From Achromobacter anxifer (GTDB taxonomy: Bacteria; Pseudomonadota; Gammaproteobacteria; Burkholderiales; Burkholderiaceae_B), in the NCBI RefSeq assembly GCF_903652925.1, contig NZ_CAHLAR010000004.1, positions 62,001 to 126,000 on the forward strand: a stretch of DNA of 64,000 nt, read 5' to 3'. The notes under the pieces were generated by a model. That model was given only the letters and a program-made list of their open reading frames with translations. It did no database searches and was not told the DNA's origin. This document shows positions 26,049 to 34,811 of this stretch, in pieces (positions within the stretch are counted from its first letter, which is position 1; each line of letters begins with the position of its first letter). The translations under genes and the position numbers were made by a program.

Positions 26049-26753
26049 ATGGCGTCTTCCACTTCTCTCGAATTTCTTCCCAATGCCGGCGTCGACGTGC
26101 GCCAGCTGTTCATCCTGCTGCACGGCGTGGGCGGCAGCCCCGACGACATGGAGCCCATGGCGCAGGCAGTGCGCGCGGCGTTCCCCAGCGCCGCGGTGCT
26201 GGCGCCCCAGGGTTTCGAGCCCTTCGACGGCGGCGGCGAGGGCCGGCAATGGTTTTCGGTGCGCGGCGTGACGGAGGAAAACCGCCCCGGACGCGTGGCG
26301 CAGGCCTTGCCGGCGCTGGAAACCTATGTGCGCGAGGCGCAGGCGCGCTTCGGCCTGCTGCAGTCGGACACGGCCCTGGCGGGTTTTTCGCAGGGCGCCA
26401 TCATGGTGCTGGAACTGGTGCAGGCGCACGACGGCATCGCCGGCCGCGTCATCGCGTTCTCGGGCCGCTATGCCCAGATGCCCAAGATCGCGCCGCAGTT
26501 CACCACGTTGCACCTGCTGCACGGCGCCGCCGATCCGATCATGAGCGTGGAGCATATCCAGGCCGCCCAGGCGCGCCTGACCGAGCTGCACGGCGACTCG
26601 ACCATCGACATCGCCACCCAGGTGGGGCACGCGCTGCATCCGGCGCTGATCGAGCGCGCCATCGTGCGCTTGAAGACCTGCGTGCCGCTGCGCAGCTGGG
26701 AGGCCGCGCTGGGCCTCAACCAGGCGCCGCCCGACGGCACCCCGGTGCATTGA
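26049..26753 (+). CDS. ypfH: YpfH-type alpha/beta-hydrolase esterase
   Basis: 234 residues of the phospholipase/carboxylesterase family. LFILLHGVGGSPDDMEPMA is the oxyanion region, LAGFSQGAIM carries the nucleophile serine (GFSQG), LHGAADPIM the aspartate, and VGHALHPALIERA the histidine. The ATG is preceded by CGGAG. Members hydrolyse short acyl esters. Its stop TGA overlaps the start of the IclR gene (TGATG), so the two are translationally coupled, an unusual pairing that hints at a common pathway. Confidence 0.87.
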   Translation: MASSTSLEFLPNAGVDVRQLFILLHGVGGSPDDMEPMAQAVRAAFPSAAVLAPQGFEPFDGGGEGRQWFSVRGVTEENRPGRVAQALPALETYVREAQARFGLLQSDTALAGFSQGAIMVLELVQAHDGIAGRVIAFSGRYAQMPKIAPQFTTLHLLHGAADPIMSVEHIQAAQARLTELHGDSTIDIATQVGHALHPALIERAIVRLKTCVPLRSWEAALGLNQAPPDGTPVH

Positions 26754-27550
26754 TGCCGGCTCAGCCCTCCTTGCCGCGCGCCGCCGACCCGGTGGGCGGC
26801 GCACAAAGCATTTTTCGCGTCCTGCGCCTGCTGAAATACGTAGGCGCTGCGCCTGCGCGCGGCGTCGGGCTGACCGACGTGGTGCGCGACATCGGCCTCA
26901 CGCCACCGACCGCGCACCGCATGCTGTCGGCCTTGCTGCAAGAAGGCTTCCTGTCGCTGAATACCAAGCTCAAGACCTACAGCCTGGGGCGCGAGTCCTA
27001 CATTCTGGGGCTGGCGGCCGAAGGCAGGCACGGCATCAAGGCCATTGCGGAATCGGCGGTGCTGCGCCTGGCGCAGTCCACGGGCGACACCAGCTTTCTG
27101 TCCGTCAGGTCCGGGCACGAAGCCGTTTGCGTGGACCGCAAGACGGGCGACTTCCCCATCAAGATTCTGACTTTGGAAGTGGGGCACCGGCGGCCGTTGG
27201 GGGTGGGGGCGGGCAGCCTGGCGCTGCTGGCCTTTTTGCCCAATGACGATATCGAGCGGGTGCTGGCGCGCTACGACGCCACGGCCGCGCCCGATCTGCC
27301 GTCCACCGACATGCTGCGCGACGACATTGCCGCGGCGCGCAAGAATGGCTACGCGCTCAACCCGGGGCGCATCATTCCCGACATGGTGGGGGTGGGCGTG
27401 CCGGTGCTGGACCGCGAACAGCGGGTGGTGGCGGCGCTGAGCGTGGCGGCGATCCGGTCGCGCCTGTCGGGCGCCCGCTTGCAGGACGTGGTGGCCGCCT
27501 TGCAGCGGTCTGCGGCCGAACTGGCCGCAGACCTCGCGCCGCGGGTCTGA
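26753..27550 (+). CDS. IclR-family transcriptional regulator
   Basis: 265 residues. N-terminal winged helix (AQSIFRVLRLLKYV, VGLTDVVRDIGLTPPTAHRMLSALLQEG) and C-terminal effector domain (CVDRKTGDFPIKILTLEVGHRRPLGVGAGSLALLAFLP, NPGRIIPDMVGVGVPVLDREQRVVAALSVAA). It converges with the SDR gene of the minus-strand catabolic operon with a single base between stops, and is the best candidate to control that operon through the palindromes at 31969 and 32102. Start overlaps the esterase stop. Confidence 0.88.
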   Translation: MPAQPSLPRAADPVGGAQSIFRVLRLLKYVGAAPARGVGLTDVVRDIGLTPPTAHRMLSALLQEGFLSLNTKLKTYSLGRESYILGLAAEGRHGIKAIAESAVLRLAQSTGDTSFLSVRSGHEAVCVDRKTGDFPIKILTLEVGHRRPLGVGAGSLALLAFLPNDDIERVLARYDATAAPDLPSTDMLRDDIAAARKNGYALNPGRIIPDMVGVGVPVLDREQRVVAALSVAAIRSRLSGARLQDVVAALQRSAAELAADLAPRV

Positions 27551-27551
27551 C

Positions 27552-28346
27552 TTACCGGCCCGCGCAGGCCTTGCCGCCATCCACGGGCAGACACACGCCC
27601 GTGATGTACTTGGCTTCGTCGCTGGCCAGGAACAGCGCGGCGTGCGCCACGTCCCAGGCATCGCCCATCCGGCCCATCGGACTGGCCGCGTTACGATGGC
27701 GGCGCATTTCCTCGACATCTTCAAACTGCCCCGCAATCTGCGTATAGATCAACGGGGTATCGATGACGCCCGGCAACACGGCGTTGACACGGATGTTGTT
27801 GGGCGCATAGCGCACGGCCAGGGAGCGGGTCAGGTGGTTCAGGCCCGCCTTGGCCGCGTAGTACGAGGTGTACGGATACGTGTTCACCTGAATCGACGCC
27901 AACGACGAGATGTTGACGATGCTGCCCGCGCCTTGTTCCAGCATCGCTGGCAGCACGTGTTTGCAGGTCAGGAATACGCCGGTCAGGTTGGTGTCCAGCA
28001 CGCGGTGCCAGCTTTCCTCGCTGGCTTCGATGGGATCGCCCATTTCCGTGATGCCTACATTGTTGTGCAGCACGTCGATCCGTCCGGCCTCGCTCAGCAC
28101 CGCCGCGACCGCCGCCTGAATCTGCGCGGAGTCGGTCACGTCGGCGGTCAGCGCGATGCAGCGGCCGCCTTCGCTGGTGATGACGCGCCGGGTTTCCTCG
28201 GCGGCCTCGGCGCGCACGTCCACCGCAAACACCCACGCGCCCTCGCGCGCATACAGGGCGGCGGCCGCCTTGCCGTTGCCCCAGCCCGGCCCGGATGAGC
28301 CGGCGCCGAATACCAGCGCCACCTTGTCCTTCAAGCGCTGGCTCAT
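27552..28346 (-). CDS. SDR-family NAD(P)-dependent dehydrogenase
   Basis: 264 residues. The glycine-rich cofactor motif near residues 14-24 is unusual (GAGSSGPGWGNG, longer than TGxxxGxG). HNNVGI is the NNAG-like motif, NISS carries the catalytic serine, and Y-x-x-x-K appears as YYAAK. The C-terminal block ITGVCLPVDGGKACAGR is standard. It is the last gene of the catabolic operon, one base after the Bug protein gene, so it probably oxidises a hydroxy intermediate of that pathway. Confidence 0.88.
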   Translation of the reverse strand: MSQRLKDKVALVFGAGSSGPGWGNGKAAAALYAREGAWVFAVDVRAEAAEETRRVITSEGGRCIALTADVTDSAQIQAAVAAVLSEAGRIDVLHNNVGITEMGDPIEASEESWHRVLDTNLTGVFLTCKHVLPAMLEQGAGSIVNISSLASIQVNTYPYTSYYAAKAGLNHLTRSLAVRYAPNNIRVNAVLPGVIDTPLIYTQIAGQFEDVEEMRRHRNAASPMGRMGDAWDVAHAALFLASDEAKYITGVCLPVDGGKACAGR

Positions 28347-28347
28347 G

Positions 28348-29325
28348 TCATTCCGCCGAAATGTGCGCGAAAGCGGCCACCTTCTTCCACTTGGCCACGT
28401 CGTCGCGAATCATCGCGGCAAACGCGTCGGGCTTGTCGGCCACGACATAAGCGCCCACGCCCGCGTACTTGGCCTGCACCTGCGGATCGGCCAGCGCCTT
28501 GCGCGACGCGTCGTTCAGCTTGGCAAGAATGTCCGCAGGCAGGCCCGCCGGCGCAAGCAGCCCGTTCCACATTTCGGCGTCGTAGTCGGGCAGCCCGACC
28601 TCGGCGAAAGTCGGCACATCGGGCAATTGCGGCAGCCGCGTTTTGGCGGCGACAACGATCGGCCTCAAGCTGCCCGACTGGATGTGCGCCATCGACGAGG
28701 CCGCCGTGTCCCACAGGATGGGCACTTGGCCCGCGATCACATCGTTGAGCGCCGGGCCGGTGCCGCGATACGGCACGTGCATCATGTCCAGCCCCGACAA
28801 CGACTTGTAGTACTCCATCGCCATGTGAGTGGCCCCGCCGTTGCCCGACGACGCATACGAATACTTGCCCGGCGCGCCTTTGATCAAGGTGACGAAAGAC
28901 GTGTAGTCCTTGGCGGGAAAGTTCTTGTTGACGACGATCACGCCCGGTACGCGGATGATCTGGGTGACCGGCGTGAAGTCCTTCACGGCGTCGTAGGGCA
29001 GGGTCTTGTAGACGGCGGGGTTCGTGCCGTTGGTGCTGGACGTGCCAAGCAGCAACGTGTAGCCGTCGGGCGCTGCCGCCGCGACCGCGCGCGTGCCGAC
29101 CGTGCCTCCTGCGCCGCCCCGGTTTTCCACCACGACGGCCTGGCCGATTTGCTTGCCCAACGCTTCGGCGAAAATGCGCCCGACCATGTCGGACGTCCCG
29201 CCGGGCGGGAAGGGCACGATCAAACGGATGGGGCGATCGGGGTAGCTGTTTTGCGCCGCTGCGGCGCCGGTCAGGGTGACGGCCAAAGTGGCGGCCGCCA
29301 GCGTCATCCAGGTTTTTGCTTTCAT
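28348..29325 (-). CDS. Bug-family tripartite tricarboxylate transporter binding protein
   Basis: 325 residues. Signal peptide MKAKTWMTLAAATLAVTLTG with cleavage near AAAAQ. The mature protein has the Bug signatures YPDRPIRLIVPFPPGGTSD, VVENRGGAGGTVGT, LLAPAGLPADILAKLN. Bug proteins bind small carboxylates in the periplasm; Alcaligenaceae encode dozens, often without adjacent membrane subunits, as here. It sits between the ThDP enzyme and the SDR genes, so its ligand is probably the substrate of that pathway. Confidence 0.92.
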   Translation of the reverse strand: MKAKTWMTLAAATLAVTLTGAAAAQNSYPDRPIRLIVPFPPGGTSDMVGRIFAEALGKQIGQAVVVENRGGAGGTVGTRAVAAAAPDGYTLLLGTSSTNGTNPAVYKTLPYDAVKDFTPVTQIIRVPGVIVVNKNFPAKDYTSFVTLIKGAPGKYSYASSGNGGATHMAMEYYKSLSGLDMMHVPYRGTGPALNDVIAGQVPILWDTAASSMAHIQSGSLRPIVVAAKTRLPQLPDVPTFAEVGLPDYDAEMWNGLLAPAGLPADILAKLNDASRKALADPQVQAKYAGVGAYVVADKPDAFAAMIRDDVAKWKKVAAFAHISAE

Positions 29326-29395
29326 GCGGGTTGTCTCCTCGCTGCTCTACTGTTGTGCGGATTGCCGGTTTTTTTTCAGGTTTCTCGATACGGGG

Positions 29396-31126
29396 TCAAG
29401 CGATCCGGTCACCCGCTTTGATCTTGGCGGCGCGGCTGTCCACGCCGGGCAGCATGTGCGCGGGGTCACGCGTGACGACCACATCCAGAATGGTGGGCCG
29501 GTCCGTGCACGCAAAGGCCGCGGCCAGTGCGGCCGGAATGTCGGCGGGGTCCTCCACGCGGATGCCCTGGCATCCCAGTGCGCGCGCCACATTGGCGTAG
29601 TTGGTTTCCGCCAGATCGGACGACTGATAGCTGCCGCTGCCGTACATCAGATGCTGCAACGCCTTGATGTAGCCCGACGCGGCGTTGTTGACCACCACCA
29701 ACGTGAACGCCAGGCCCATGCGCACCGCCGTTTCCAGTTCGCCCAACGACATGTTGCAGCCGCCGTCGCCTGTCAGGCTGACGACCTGACGGCCCGGCGC
29801 GGCGGCGGCGGCGCCGATGGCGCCAGGGATGCCATAGCCGATCGAGGCGAAACCGCGGTCCGGCACGAAGCCGCGGCCCGCGCGCTTGGTGTCGAACAAC
29901 AAGCCGCCCCAGTGCGCGGCGAATCCGCCATCGGCCACCAGGATGCCGTCCGCCGGCAGTGCGGCATTGATCTCATGCATCAGCCGCGCCATGCCGATGG
30001 GGCTGTCGCCCGACGTGAGCTTGCCTTGCACGGATTCGCGCCAGGCATGCATGGCTTGCCCGACTTCATCCACATAGGCCTGGCGGGCTTGCGAAGGCGC
30101 CGCTTGGCTACCCAGACGCTCGCCGAGCTCTTCCAGCGTGGCGCGCACATCGCCCCACAGGCGCAGGGCGGGCGTCGTCGTGCGGTCGAATTCTTCGGCC
30201 ACGATGTCCAGATGGATGATGGGCGTGTCGCCCGCCAGCAAGTCGTAGCGGCGCGTGGCGACTTCACCCAGCTTGCAGCCGACGACAAACAGGCAATCGG
30301 CCTTGGCGATGAGCTCGTTGGCGATGCGGCTGTAGCGGCCGAACAGGCCCGCGTTGAGCGGGTCGGTGCAGGCGACCGCGCCCTTGCCGCTCATCGTATG
30401 GGCCACGGGGATACCGAACCGACGCGCAAACGCCTGGACGGTTTCGGCGGCGTCGCTGATGTGCACGCCGCCGCCGCACAGCATCAACGGCCGGGCGGCG
30501 CCCGCCAGCATGCTTGCGGCCTGCGCCAGATCGTCGGCCGCGGGGCGGCAGCGCAAAGCGGGGGCGCGGCGGTAATTGACGCTGGAATGGAAGGCGTCGG
30601 CATCGAAGGCGTGGACTTCATGCGCGATGTCTTCCGGCACGTCCAACACTACCGGGCCAGGGCGGCCGCTGGTGGCGACGGCAAAGGCGCGGCGCACCAG
30701 CTCAGGGATACGTTCAATTTTCTCGACACGCAGCACGTCCTTGACGACCGGGCGCAGCACTTCCAGTTGGCGGGCTTCCTGCGTCATGTTCTTCCAGGAG
30801 TGCAGCCGGTGCGAATCGCCGACCAGCGCCACCATCGCCGTGCCGGCATTGAAGGCTTCCGCCAGCCCGGTGACCAGGTTGGTTGCGCCTGGCCCCAGCG
30901 TGGCGTCACAAACGCCCGGCCGACCGCTGACCTTGGTGTAGGCGTCGGCGGCGAACACCGCGCAGCGCTCATCGTTGATCAGGTTGTGGTTCAGCTTCAA
31001 GCGTCGCACGGCGTCGTAGAACGGCAGCAACTGAAAGCCGCCCATGCCGAACATCAGCCCCACATCGTGTGCGGCGAACATGCGCGCAATGGCTTCGCCG
31101 CCCGTGATTTCCAGTTTTTCCGACAT
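29396..31126 (-). CDS. ThDP-dependent enzyme, acetolactate synthase-like
   Basis: 576 residues with three ThDP-enzyme domains. The cofactor-activating glutamate is E53 in NDERCAVFAADAY. The middle domain has PLMLCGGGVHISDA, and the C-terminal ThDP/Mg motif starts at GDGGCNMSLGELETA and ends at NN in LVVVNNAASGY. Relatives are acetolactate synthase, oxalyl-CoA decarboxylase and benzoylformate decarboxylase; the sequence does not settle which. It is the second gene of the catabolic operon, 13 bases after the duplicated protein gene. Confidence 0.87.
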   Translation of the reverse strand: MSEKLEITGGEAIARMFAAHDVGLMFGMGGFQLLPFYDAVRRLKLNHNLINDERCAVFAADAYTKVSGRPGVCDATLGPGATNLVTGLAEAFNAGTAMVALVGDSHRLHSWKNMTQEARQLEVLRPVVKDVLRVEKIERIPELVRRAFAVATSGRPGPVVLDVPEDIAHEVHAFDADAFHSSVNYRRAPALRCRPAADDLAQAASMLAGAARPLMLCGGGVHISDAAETVQAFARRFGIPVAHTMSGKGAVACTDPLNAGLFGRYSRIANELIAKADCLFVVGCKLGEVATRRYDLLAGDTPIIHLDIVAEEFDRTTTPALRLWGDVRATLEELGERLGSQAAPSQARQAYVDEVGQAMHAWRESVQGKLTSGDSPIGMARLMHEINAALPADGILVADGGFAAHWGGLLFDTKRAGRGFVPDRGFASIGYGIPGAIGAAAAAPGRQVVSLTGDGGCNMSLGELETAVRMGLAFTLVVVNNAASGYIKALQHLMYGSGSYQSSDLAETNYANVARALGCQGIRVEDPADIPAALAAAFACTDRPTILDVVVTRDPAHMLPGVDSRAAKIKAGDRIA

Positions 31127-31139
31127 GCGGGTAGTGCTC

Positions 31140-31991
31140 CTAGTAAGTGCCGCGCCCGTTCAGCAGGGCGTCGATGAAAGCTTTCAGCGGCGTGCCGACG
31201 CGGCAGCCCAATTCGCGGGCGCGTGCGTTTGCGCAAGAAATCGTGCCTTCCTGGTAGCAGGAAAGCGCGTCGCCGATGCGTGCGCTATAGGCCGACACCG
31301 TCAGCGCGGCGATGCCACGTTGCTGCAACAGCGGCAGGCGGCCGATGCCGGCGCTGTCCTTGCCGATGCCGGCGTCGTTGAACGTCACCAGGCGCGGGGT
31401 GGCCTTCACGCCATCGGTTTGCAGTCCGGCCAGCCGTTCGCCATGGGATGCGGTGACCACGATGCGCCCGTCATCGTCTGCATTCAGCAGCGACACGGAG
31501 TCGGCGCCGACGACCAGCGCCGCGCCATCGGCGGCGGCCTCGATGACGGTGCGGGATTCTTTTTGCAGGGCAGGCCGCGCCTGGCTGGCAGGGGCGCGGG
31601 ACAGCAAGGCCGCTGCGTCGGCGACGCTCATGCCTGGCCGGCAACCCAGCGCCTGCGCCAGCGCGTTGGCGTGACTAAGCACGCCGTGGCGCGCCATGTC
31701 GGCGCCGTCGCCGATGCGGCAACTGCGGTAATCGGCAGCGGCTGCCGGCACGCCCCATTGCTGCAAATCCGCCAGCCCAGCGATGCCGGCTTGCAGCCAG
31801 CCGACGCCTGCATCGTTCAGGATGGCGGCGCGTACGTTGCCGCGCGCCGCGCAATAGGCCGCATAGCTGCCGCCGTGCGAACCCGCGATGACGACGCGGC
31901 CGGCGTCTTCGGACGTCAGTTTGGTGATGCTGTCGAGGACGCGCGCACCCGCCACCCTTGATGGGTTTTCCATATTATGGATTTGTCTCAT
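31140..31991 (-). CDS. Uncharacterised protein built of two tandem copies
   Basis: 283 residues. Residues about 29-131 and 173-276 are clear repeats of one another: GRVVIAGSHG (31-40) against GRIVVTASHG (175-184), LNDAG (58-62) against FNDAG (204-208), YRSCRIGDG against YSARIGDAL, and ALGCR against ELGCR. SHG and NDAG are kept in both and may be active-site residues. No signal peptide. It is the first gene of the operon with a ThDP enzyme, Bug binding protein and SDR. Starts at 31991 or 31973 (MENPSRVAG) are possible. I do not recognise the family. Confidence 0.75.
   Translation of the reverse strand: MRQIHNMENPSRVAGARVLDSITKLTSEDAGRVVIAGSHGGSYAAYCAARGNVRAAILNDAGVGWLQAGIAGLADLQQWGVPAAAADYRSCRIGDGADMARHGVLSHANALAQALGCRPGMSVADAAALLSRAPASQARPALQKESRTVIEAAADGAALVVGADSVSLLNADDDGRIVVTASHGERLAGLQTDGVKATPRLVTFNDAGIGKDSAGIGRLPLLQQRGIAALTVSAYSARIGDALSCYQEGTISCANARARELGCRVGTPLKAFIDALLNGRGTY
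31969..31981. promoter_or_regulatory. Candidate operator, palindrome copy 1
   Basis: TCCATATTATGGA, a perfect TCCATA/TATGGA inverted repeat around one base, lies at the start of the first gene of the catabolic operon. An identical copy lies 133 bases away. Short AT-centred palindromes of this size suit an IclR-family dimer. The regulator assignment is inference. Confidence 0.45.
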
Positions 31992-32101
31992 TGCCCAAGC
32001 GCTTGTCGTTCACGGCTGTGAACATTCAGGCTTGTTAATTGTTGTGTGAATCAGCTTTGAGACAATTCTACGAGCGGCAAAATCTCGTGGGCAATGCAAT
32101 A

Positions 32102-32114
32102 TCCATATTATGGA
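32102..32114. promoter_or_regulatory. Candidate operator, palindrome copy 2
   Basis: The second identical TCCATATTATGGA lies in the gap between the efflux lipoprotein gene and the catabolic operon, upstream of the latter. Two identical sites flanking a promoter region would allow cooperative binding or looping. Confidence 0.45.
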
Positions 32115-32135
32115 AATTACATTGCCTGCCGTGGC

Positions 32136-33557
32136 TTACTTTTCCCAGCCGCCGCCCAGCGCCAGGAACAGCGCGATCTGGTCGTTGCTGAGCTCGGCCT
32201 GCGAGGCGGCCAGCGCGCTTTCGTTGGTGGCCAGCGTGCGCTCGGCGTCCAGCACGGTCAGGTAGTCGGTCTTGCCGTACTTGAACAGGCGGCTGGCTTG
32301 CGAGGCGGCTTCGGCGCTCTGGTCGCGCGCGGCGCGCAGGGCGGCGTCGCGGTCCAGCTGGCGGGCGTAGACCACCAGCGCGCTTTCCGTTTCCCGCAGG
32401 GCGTTCAGCACGGTGGCGTCGAAGCGCGCCGCCGCGGCCTTGGTGCTGGCTTGGGCCTCGGCGATGCGGGCCTGCGCGGCGCCGGTGTTGGGGATGGTCC
32501 AGGAGATCAATGGACCGACGCTCCAGCTGAAGGTGCCGCGGTCGCCGAACATGGTGGCCGGGCCGCCCGAGGCGGCCGACAGGCCCAGCGAGATCTTCGG
32601 ATACAGGTCCGCGGTGGCCACGCCGATGCGCGCGGTGGACGCGGCCAGGGTGCGTTCGGCCTGGCGGATGTCCGGGCGGCGGCGCAGCAGCGCGGCGCCA
32701 TCGCCCACGGGGATGGTCTCGGTCAGGCGCGGCGCCTTGGCGCATTGCAGCAGGGCGGGGGAGATCTCGGCGGGAGTCTGGCTGGTCAGCGCGGCCAGGC
32801 GGTACAGCGCGGTGCGCTGCTGGGCCTGGAACGGCGGCAGGTTGGCCTGCAGCTGTTCCAGCTGGCTGCGCGCGCGGGTCACGTCCAGCGTCGTGCCGCG
32901 GCCGGCGCGTTGCAGCCGGTCGACGGCGTCCAGCGATTCCTTCTGCACCTGCACCGAATGCTGGGCAGAGGCCAGCTGCATGCCGGCCGCGCACATATTG
33001 GCGTAGGCGCGTGCGGTCTCGGCGGCCACCGTGACGCGGGTGGCGTCATAGGCGGCCTGCGCGGCCTGTTCGTCGCCGCTGGCCGCTTCCACCGCGCGGC
33101 GGATCTGGCCGAACAGGTCCAGCTGGTAGGCCACGCTGGCGCCCATGGAATAGGACCAGCGGTTGGGCGGATCGATGCCGGGTTGCAGTTCCTGCAGGCC
33201 GGACACGTGGCCGAAGGTGGGCGAGGCATTGACGCCGATGGACGGTTGCTGTTGCGCCTGGGTTTCGCGCACCACGGCTTGCGCGCGTTCCAGGTTGGCG
33301 CTGGCCACGCGCAGGTCGGTGTTGGCGGCCAGGGCCTTTTCCACCAGCCCGTCCAGCACCGGGTCGTCGTACAGGCGCCACCAGTGGCCGGGCACCGCAT
33401 CCTGCCGGAACGCCGCCTCGCGCGCCTGGGCGAATGGCGCCTGCGCGCTCTGCCGCTCGGCCACCGACCCGGCGGGCACCTGGTAATCCGGGCCCACGGT
33501 GGTGCATCCGGCTAGCGTCAGGGCCAGCATCAGCGGCAGAAGGTTTCTGGTGTTCAT
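32136..33557 (-). CDS. RND/FUSC-type outer membrane factor lipoprotein (NodT family)
   Basis: 473 residues. Lipoprotein signal MNTRNLLPLMLALTLAGC with lipobox LAGC. Two OEP repeats of the TolC fold follow; typical strings are HWWRLYDDPVLDGLVEKALAAN, VAYQLDLFGQIRRAVEAASGD, LLRRRPDIRQAERTLAASTA and a final GGGWEK. It makes the outer membrane duct of a tripartite pump. It is the last gene of the MarR-FUSC-DUF1656-HlyD-OMF operon. ATG 33557 starts the signal peptide; longer readings are Arg/Pro-rich read-through. Confidence 0.92.
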   Translation of the reverse strand: MNTRNLLPLMLALTLAGCTTVGPDYQVPAGSVAERQSAQAPFAQAREAAFRQDAVPGHWWRLYDDPVLDGLVEKALAANTDLRVASANLERAQAVVRETQAQQQPSIGVNASPTFGHVSGLQELQPGIDPPNRWSYSMGASVAYQLDLFGQIRRAVEAASGDEQAAQAAYDATRVTVAAETARAYANMCAAGMQLASAQHSVQVQKESLDAVDRLQRAGRGTTLDVTRARSQLEQLQANLPPFQAQQRTALYRLAALTSQTPAEISPALLQCAKAPRLTETIPVGDGAALLRRRPDIRQAERTLAASTARIGVATADLYPKISLGLSAASGGPATMFGDRGTFSWSVGPLISWTIPNTGAAQARIAEAQASTKAAAARFDATVLNALRETESALVVYARQLDRDAALRAARDQSAEAASQASRLFKYGKTDYLTVLDAERTLATNESALAASQAELSNDQIALFLALGGGWEK

Positions 33558-33621
33558 GGCAGTTACGGCTGTGCGTCGATAAGAAGTAAAGAGGGTTGGA
33601 AACAGGGCGGCGGATGTCCGG

Positions 33622-34596
33622 TCAGGACGGCTGGCGCGCGTTGGCCTGAGGGTTGGGCTGAGCCTCGGTTTGAGTCTTGGCTTGAGTCTTCGCCTGAGCC
33701 TTGCCCTGGGCATGGCCCAGATCGGAATCCACCGACACGGTGGCGGTCTGGCCGGCCACCAGGCGCACGCCTTCGGGCACTTCGTCGATCTTCACGCGCA
33801 CCGGAATGCGCTGCGCCAGGCGGACCCAGTTGAACGTCGGGTTGACGTTGGGCAGCAGATTGGCGCCGGTGCTGCGGTCGCGGTCGGCGATGCCCATGGC
33901 GATGCTTTCCACGTGGCCGCGGATATGGTGCGAATCGCCCATCAGCGTCACCGTGACCGGATCGCCTTCGTGGATGCCGGGCAGCTTGGTTTCCTCGAAA
34001 TAGCCTTCGACGTAGAACGAGCCGGAATCCACCAGCGCCATCACGCCGCGGCCGGCGCTGGCGTAGGAACCCGCGCGCAGGTCCAGGTTGGTGATGCGGC
34101 CGTCGTTGACGGCCAGCACCCGGCTGCGCTCCAGGTTCAGGCGCGCGGTGTCGAGCTGCACTTCGGCCTGGGCCAGCGCGGCCTCGGTCTGCTGCAGCTT
34201 GGTCTGGCTTTGTTCCAGCGCTTCGGCGGCCACCAACTGGCCCAGCGAGCGGTTGCGCTTGGCGTCGCGCACCGCCTGGTCGCGCGCCACTTGCGCGGAA
34301 CGCACCGAGGCCTGGGCCTGGTCGAAGGCCAGCTGGAAGCGCGCGCGGTCGATCTCGAACAGCACGTCGCCGGCCTTCACGTCCTGGTTGTCGTGCACCG
34401 GCACGCTGGTCACCAGGCCGGAGACATCGGGCGCGACCTGCACCACATAGGCCTTGACGCGGCCGTCGCGGGTCCAGGGTTCGACTTCATAGTGCACCCA
34501 GAGCTGCCAGCCGGCGTAGGCGGCCGCGGCGACGACGACGGCGGTCACCGCGAATTTGCCGATGGCTGCGGGGCGCAGGGCATTGGGGAGTTTCAT
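33622..34596 (-). CDS. HlyD-family membrane fusion protein (AaeA-like)
   Basis: 324 residues. One N-terminal membrane helix (IGKFAVTAVVVAAAAYAGWQLWVHY), biotinyl-lipoyl halves (APDVSGLVTSVPVHDNQDVKAGDVLFEID) around a coiled coil (about 100-180), then the beta-barrel (YVEGYFEETKLPGIHEGDPVTVTL). The C-terminal tail of about 25 residues is a Gln/Ala/Lys-rich low-complexity stretch. It links the FUSC pump to the outer membrane factor. Start two bases after the DUF1656 gene. Confidence 0.92.
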   Translation of the reverse strand: MKLPNALRPAAIGKFAVTAVVVAAAAYAGWQLWVHYEVEPWTRDGRVKAYVVQVAPDVSGLVTSVPVHDNQDVKAGDVLFEIDRARFQLAFDQAQASVRSAQVARDQAVRDAKRNRSLGQLVAAEALEQSQTKLQQTEAALAQAEVQLDTARLNLERSRVLAVNDGRITNLDLRAGSYASAGRGVMALVDSGSFYVEGYFEETKLPGIHEGDPVTVTLMGDSHHIRGHVESIAMGIADRDRSTGANLLPNVNPTFNWVRLAQRIPVRVKIDEVPEGVRLVAGQTATVSVDSDLGHAQGKAQAKTQAKTQTEAQPNPQANARQPS

Positions 34597-34598
34597 GC

Positions 34599-34811
34599 TT
34601 ATCTCTGGAGAAAATAGGGGGAAATGAGGGATACGCCGTACAGCAGCACCACGAACAGCGCCAGGTCGAACAGCGCGGGGTGCCACACCAGGCGGTACAG
34701 CCCGGCGCGGGCCAGCACGCGGCGCACCGCCCAGGCCACCCCCAGGGTCACCACGCCCAGCACCAGCAGCCAGGGGAAATAGACGCCGTAGAGATTGAAT
34801 TCGCCGATCAT
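34599..34811 (-). CDS. DUF1656 (AaeX-like) small membrane protein
   Basis: 70 residues with two membrane helices (about 10-30 and 47-65). MIGEFNLYGVYFPWL and WHPALFDLALFVVLLYGV are typical of DUF1656, which is always encoded between FUSC and HlyD subunits of aromatic-acid pumps. It overlaps the FUSC gene by four bases. Its function in the pump is not known. Confidence 0.88.
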   Translation of the reverse strand: MIGEFNLYGVYFPWLLVLGVVTLGVAWAVRRVLARAGLYRLVWHPALFDLALFVVLLYGVSLISPYFLQR

